Shown here: positions 5,639 to 8,594 of the stretch, piece by piece
Layout: every line of letters begins with the position of its first letter
Position numbering within the stretch: the first letter of the stretch is position 1
From: Pontiellaceae bacterium
Lineage (GTDB): Bacteria > Verrucomicrobiota > Kiritimatiellia > Kiritimatiellales > Tichowtungiaceae
Direction of reading: 5' to 3'
NCBI GenBank assembly: GCA_025457785.1
Contig: JALOTS010000071.1
Span: 1 to 8,594 of the forward strand
Length of the DNA stretch: 8,594 nt
The notes under the pieces: generated by a model
Seen by the model: only the letters and a program-made list of their open reading frames with translations
Told to the model about the DNA's origin: nothing
Databases searched by the model: none
Translations under genes and position numbers: made by a program

Positions 5639-8080
5639 TTATTTAGACGGAACCGGCGGTGCTGTTTCGAGGGGGATGTACTCAGGATCCGGTTCCGTTG
5701 ATTCAGGATGGATCGGTTCTATTAGTTCAGCCGGGGCAGGTTCAACGACTTCGATCGGAGTGTATTCTTCTGTATCGGGAGGGACTTCCGCCGGTATAAC
5801 CGGAATGGATTCCACAGGCGGAACAGGTTCCGTTTCCACGGAGGGGAGAAGAGGAAGCACGATCACGGACGGGGCCGGTTTCACGGGCGCATTCGTCTGA
5901 ACGGATGTTTCCGGAGGAACCTCCTTCAGTGTTTTGGCCTTCTCTTTTTCGGCTTTGTCGTTTTTCTTTTTGTCCCGTTTGCTTTTCATCGGGTCTTTCG
6001 GCGGTTCGTCGTTTTTCAGCGGGCTTCCAGACCAGCCCCGCGGCCAGAGCGTCTCATTTGCATCGGAGGATTCCAGACGGCGTTTGGCTTCGCTTTGAGC
6101 CTGTTCCGGGTTGGTCAGCACGTAAGGTGTCAGGAGAACGACCAGTTCGGTGCGATCGTCTTTATTGTTGTGGGTGCTGAACAGCCAGCCGATCAGGGGA
6201 ATGTCGCCGAGAATCGGAATTTTTGTTGATCCCTTGGCGGTTGATTTCCGCACCAGTCCTCCGAGTACAACCGTTGATCGGTCTTGAACGGCGACAGTCG
6301 CGCTGACCTCACGTTTGGAAATAATCGGAACTTTGTTTCCGTCAATTTCAAGTTCGCCGTCGATGTCGTCGGCTGTCTGTTTGATTTCCATGACTACAAA
6401 CCCTTGCGGGTTGATGTTGGGCGTGACGGTAAGCGTGATGCCAATATTGCGATATTCATAGGTGGCGCGGGCGCTGTACCCCTCATAGCTGCTGCCGCCG
6501 CTGTTGATAGAAGACGAGACGACCGGTCGTTCTATGCCGGACGTAATAGTCGCTTCAGTATTGTCTGTGGTCATTACAACGGGGGTTGAAAGGATACGGG
6601 TTCTGCTGTCAACTTTGCTTGCACTGATCAGCAGTTTTGTGTCGAGTTTCGGGAAAATACCGTAATAATTCATGCCGGAGCCCAGTCCGCTTATGATGGA
6701 ATTTGTAATATCGGTCGGTGTTCCTATGAAATTGCCCACATGCTGCTTCGGAGCGTTCGGCATTTGAGAGTCATAGACCCATTTAATGCCGGTATCCAGA
6801 TCGTCTGTCAGAGTGACACTGAGGATGATGGCTTCGATCATGACCTGTTCGAGCATGACATCGAGGCCGGCGATGACCTCTTTGATGGCGGCGATGTCGG
6901 ATTTGCGGCCCATCAGGAGCAGGGAGTTGGAGCGTTCGTCGGAGAGGATCTTGGTGTCGGCGGAAAGGCGGCCCATTGCGCTTTTCGCGTCGGCGCTGAT
7001 TTCCGCTCCGGACGATTCCGCGCGCTGAACGATTTCATCAACGGTTTTACTGCCTTCTACATTGCCGGCTCCGGGGGCCTTGCTTTTTTCAGTGGCTTTG
7101 GCCGCGCCGACGAATTCATTCAAAACGCTGGAGATGTCTTTGGCTTTGGCATATTCCAGATTGATCACTTCCACGACGACGGCGGGGTCAACCGGAACAT
7201 CGAGCACCCGGATGAGGTTGTCGAAAAAGTCGAAGTTGGCGGCTTTGGAGAAAATGATAATCAGGTTGGTGCGGTCGTCGGAAACGAGTTTGACTTCACC
7301 GACGATCATTTCCGGCTGCTCTTCCTGCTGTTTGGCGGTATCGGTGCCTGTGCCCGGACGGGGTGCGCGCATAACACCGGGAATGGAGCGGACGTTGCTT
7401 ACAACGACGGGCTGTTCTCCCTGCCGCGTTTTTGCCGCATCGATGAGTTCTCTCAGTTTCCCGGAAACAGTGGCCGCTTCGGCGTATTTAAGCTGATAGA
7501 TGCGCGGTTCGATTTTTTCTGCGGGCTGATCCACAAGATTGATCAGCTCGACGATGCGGGCGATGTTCGCGGAGGTGTCGGTCAGGAGAATGCTGTTGAT
7601 GCGTGTCATTTCGATAATGTTTCCATAGCCGTGAATCAGGCTTTGAATCAGCGGCTGAACATCGGCAAAAACGACGTAGCGCAGGGGGATGACCTGAGAG
7701 ATCAGCTGGTCGGCTTCCGTATATTTCTGTTCGGGGTTGAAGGGGGTGAGTCCGATTCCTTCCTGCCGCGCGGAGCCGATCGAGACGGCTTTAAGGAATT
7801 TTTCGCCCATCGGGATGAGGGCGATTCCGTTGATCGAAAGGACGGTTTCGATGGCCTGCTTGGCTTCCTCCTGGGTGAGCTGGCGGCCTTTCAGAGTGAT
7901 CCGGGCGCTCAAATCCGTCTGTTTGATAAGGGTTCGTTCGGTCCAGCCGCAGTACAGATCAATCGCCTGTTCCAGAGGGGCGTCTTCAAAGCTGAGCGAA
8001 ATAAGCTGTTCCTGTGCCTGCGTCTGCGAAGCGAACACTGCCGGCAGAACGATCAGCATGATTTTACAGATAGTTTTCAT
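5639..8080 (-). CDS. gspD: Type II secretion system outer-membrane secretin GspD
   Basis: GspD forms the multimeric outer-membrane channel through which folded proteins leave the periplasm. The 813-residue product begins with a signal peptide (MKTICKIMLIVLPAVFASQTQA, likely cut after A22). An N0 domain (about 26-105, LISLSFEDAPLEQAIDLY) comes next, then three N1-type repeats: about 130-188 (VIPLRYVVFADVQPLIQSLI), 192-292 (IYQLKYAEAATVSGKL) and 300-400 (VINLEYAKAKDISSVLNEFV). The last repeat carries a Gly/Lys-rich insert typical of GspD N3. The secretin core runs to about residue 652 and ends with the signature KIPILGDIPLIGWLF and ELVVLLTPYVL. Three repeats without AMIN domains favour GspD over PilQ. 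The protein then continues for about 160 residues as an unusual tail, listed separately. The start is fixed by the signal peptide and by GAGGA 5 bases upstream. It follows a PilO/GspM-like gene by 57 bp, so both are likely co-transcribed. Confidence 0.94.
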   Translation of the reverse strand: MKTICKIMLIVLPAVFASQTQAQEQLISLSFEDAPLEQAIDLYCGWTERTLIKQTDLSARITLKGRQLTQEEAKQAIETVLSINGIALIPMGEKFLKAVSIGSARQEGIGLTPFNPEQKYTEADQLISQVIPLRYVVFADVQPLIQSLIHGYGNIIEMTRINSILLTDTSANIARIVELINLVDQPAEKIEPRIYQLKYAEAATVSGKLRELIDAAKTRQGEQPVVVSNVRSIPGVMRAPRPGTGTDTAKQQEEQPEMIVGEVKLVSDDRTNLIIIFSKAANFDFFDNLIRVLDVPVDPAVVVEVINLEYAKAKDISSVLNEFVGAAKATEKSKAPGAGNVEGSKTVDEIVQRAESSGAEISADAKSAMGRLSADTKILSDERSNSLLLMGRKSDIAAIKEVIAGLDVMLEQVMIEAIILSVTLTDDLDTGIKWVYDSQMPNAPKQHVGNFIGTPTDITNSIISGLGSGMNYYGIFPKLDTKLLISASKVDSRTRILSTPVVMTTDNTEATITSGIERPVVSSSINSGGSSYEGYSARATYEYRNIGITLTVTPNINPQGFVVMEIKQTADDIDGELEIDGNKVPIISKREVSATVAVQDRSTVVLGGLVRKSTAKGSTKIPILGDIPLIGWLFSTHNNKDDRTELVVLLTPYVLTNPEQAQSEAKRRLESSDANETLWPRGWSGSPLKNDEPPKDPMKSKRDKKKNDKAEKEKAKTLKEVPPETSVQTNAPVKPAPSVIVLPLLPSVETEPVPPVESIPVIPAEVPPDTEEYTPIEVVEPAPAELIEPIHPESTEPDPEYIPLETAPPVPSK
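5642..6120 (-). other. Low-complexity C-terminal tail of GspD (Lys-rich then Pro/Glu/Val-rich)
   Basis: After the secretin signature the protein runs on for about 160 residues with no recognisable fold. A linker (about 655-692) is followed by a strongly basic patch at about 693-717 (KSKRDKKKNDKAEKEKAK). The remainder, to residue 813, is rich in Pro, Glu, Val and Ile with loose P-x-E and V-x-P repetition (VPPVESIPVIPAEVPPD, then EPAPAELIEPIHPESTEPD). It occupies the position of the S-domain that binds the pilotin in proteobacterial GspD but does not resemble it. It is probably disordered or an extended periplasmic spacer; that reading is inference from composition. Confidence 0.7.
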
Positions 8081-8085
8081 AGTTG

Positions 8086-8090
8086 TCCTC
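8086..8090 (-). promoter_or_regulatory. Ribosome binding site of gspD
   Basis: On the - strand GAGGA is followed by 5 bases and then the ATG at 8080. This good Shine-Dalgarno match supports the signal-peptide start of GspD, which lies 57 bp after the stop of the PilO-like gene. Confidence 0.6.
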
Positions 8091-8137
8091 GTTTAATCCG
8101 TTTTCCGGATATCAAATCTTTTGCTGTTTGGAAGCTG

Positions 8138-8594
8138 TTATTCACTGAGTAATTCACTTTCCGGGCCGGGTTCCTGCGCTGTGTCCGGCGCGGCCGGAGT
8201 TTCTTCCGCCGGAGTTTTCTTTGGCGGGTTCGCTTTGCCGGTTCCTTTTTTTTCTATCCGGTAGGCACAGTCAATCGTCATGCTTCCGTTTAAAATCCGG
8301 TTGCGCTGGGCATCGGGCGTGGCGGTGAGCTGAAGCACGTCAAAACGAACGCCCTGTTTCTGGAGATCGTAGAGGAATCGGGTGAGCGAGCTTAAGCTGC
8401 CTTCCCATTTGCAGGTGATTCCGAGTTCGTAGAGGTTTCCTGTTTGCGCGTTTTTCCCGGGGATGGTTCGGAGCAGATTCAGCCCGTTATCGTTCGCGGT
8501 GCTCGTAATGAGTTTCAGCAAAACGGCTGTGACCGCGGTTTTTTCGTCATAAACCGTCAGTTGCGACTGAAGTTCCTGCAGTCGGCTGTACCAG
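8138..8594 (-). CDS. PilO/GspM-like type II secretion assembly protein (5'-partial)
   Basis: The frame stays open to the right edge of the window. The codons upstream of 8521 read VTAVL preceded by a coiled-coil-like stretch WYSRLQELQSQL. The TTG at 8519-8521 is therefore an internal Leu codon, not a start, and the N-terminus (expected transmembrane helix and coiled coil) lies outside. The visible part folds as the ferredoxin-like domain of the GspM/PilO group. The pattern is YELGITCKWEGSLSSLTRFLYDL, then GVRFDVLQLTATPD, then LNGSMTIDCAYRI (strand-helix-strand-strand). In these machines the protein is a single-pass inner-membrane component that links the cytoplasmic ATPase complex to the periplasmic parts and to the secretin. 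The domain is followed by a tail of about 37 residues, first Lys/Pro-rich and then acidic and Pro-rich. Directly upstream of gspD, it is probably part of the same operon. GspM versus PilO naming is not decidable from this fragment. Confidence 0.8.
   Translation of the reverse strand, partial: WYSRLQELQSQLTVYDEKTAVTAVLLKLITSTANDNGLNLLRTIPGKNAQTGNLYELGITCKWEGSLSSLTRFLYDLQKQGVRFDVLQLTATPDAQRNRILNGSMTIDCAYRIEKKGTGKANPPKKTPAEETPAAPDTAQEPGPESELLSE

Noticed and set aside
6740..8152. 470-codon open frame on the + strand opposite gspD
   Set aside because: The predicted protein is dominated by F, D, G and V in a shadow-like composition, has no family motifs, and lies wholly antisense to the well-supported secretin and its upstream gap. 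Long antisense frames arise from the codon use of the real gene.
8519..8521. TTG as the start codon of the PilO-like protein
   Set aside because: The frame continues without a stop to the window edge and encodes a plausible coiled-coil-like stretch upstream, so the true start is outside the window.

Overview
This window comes from a Gram-negative (diderm) bacterium. It carries two consecutive lipid A biosynthesis genes (lpxI, lpxB) and the outer-membrane secretin of a type II secretion system. Several features point to the PVC superphylum, most likely a Kiritimatiellota/Verrucomicrobiota member: a DUF2723 membrane protein with a TPR tail, LpxI in place of LpxH, a PilO-like protein directly ahead of a long GspD, and paired TTTCCA-N5-TGGAAA palindromes between genes. 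The taxonomic call is inference from gene content and recalled family distributions; no search was run.

Layout. The left part (about 1-4707) reads on the + strand. It holds the 3' part of a large DUF2723 membrane protein (open at the left edge, ends 2668), a 69-bp gap with two tandem palindromes, then lpxI (ATG 2738, end 3562) and lpxB (3559-4707). lpxI and lpxB overlap by 4 bp as ATGA. The right part (4704-8594) reads on the - strand. In transcription order it holds the C-terminal part of a PilO/GspM-like protein (open at the right edge, stop at 8138), gspD (8080-5639) and an N-carbamoylputrescine amidase-type nitrilase, aguB-like (5588-4704). The two blocks converge and overlap by 4 bp, because the stop codons of lpxB and the amidase share bases 4704-4707. 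No gene-free stretch exceeds about 70 bp. No tRNA, rRNA, CRISPR array, insertion sequence or phage gene was seen.

How the genes fit together. LpxI hydrolyses UDP-2,3-diacylglucosamine to lipid X, and LpxB joins lipid X to another UDP-2,3-diacylglucosamine to give the lipid A disaccharide, so the pair performs two successive steps and is translationally coupled. The DUF2723 protein upstream belongs to a family of multi-pass membrane proteins related to protein O-mannosyltransferases, so the left block has a cell-envelope theme. The PilO-like protein and GspD are the inner-membrane assembly component and outer-membrane channel of one secretion machine. The amidase is a polyamine-pathway enzyme and looks like a bystander downstream of gspD.

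The most unusual item is a complete DUF805-like membrane domain inserted in frame into the DUF2723 protein, in a loop between two membrane segments. The next are the tandem palindrome pair, the long Lys-rich then Pro/Glu-rich tail on GspD (echoed by a similar short tail on its PilO-like neighbour), and the zero-spacing convergent junction. I see no defence system or other clearly new multi-gene system here.
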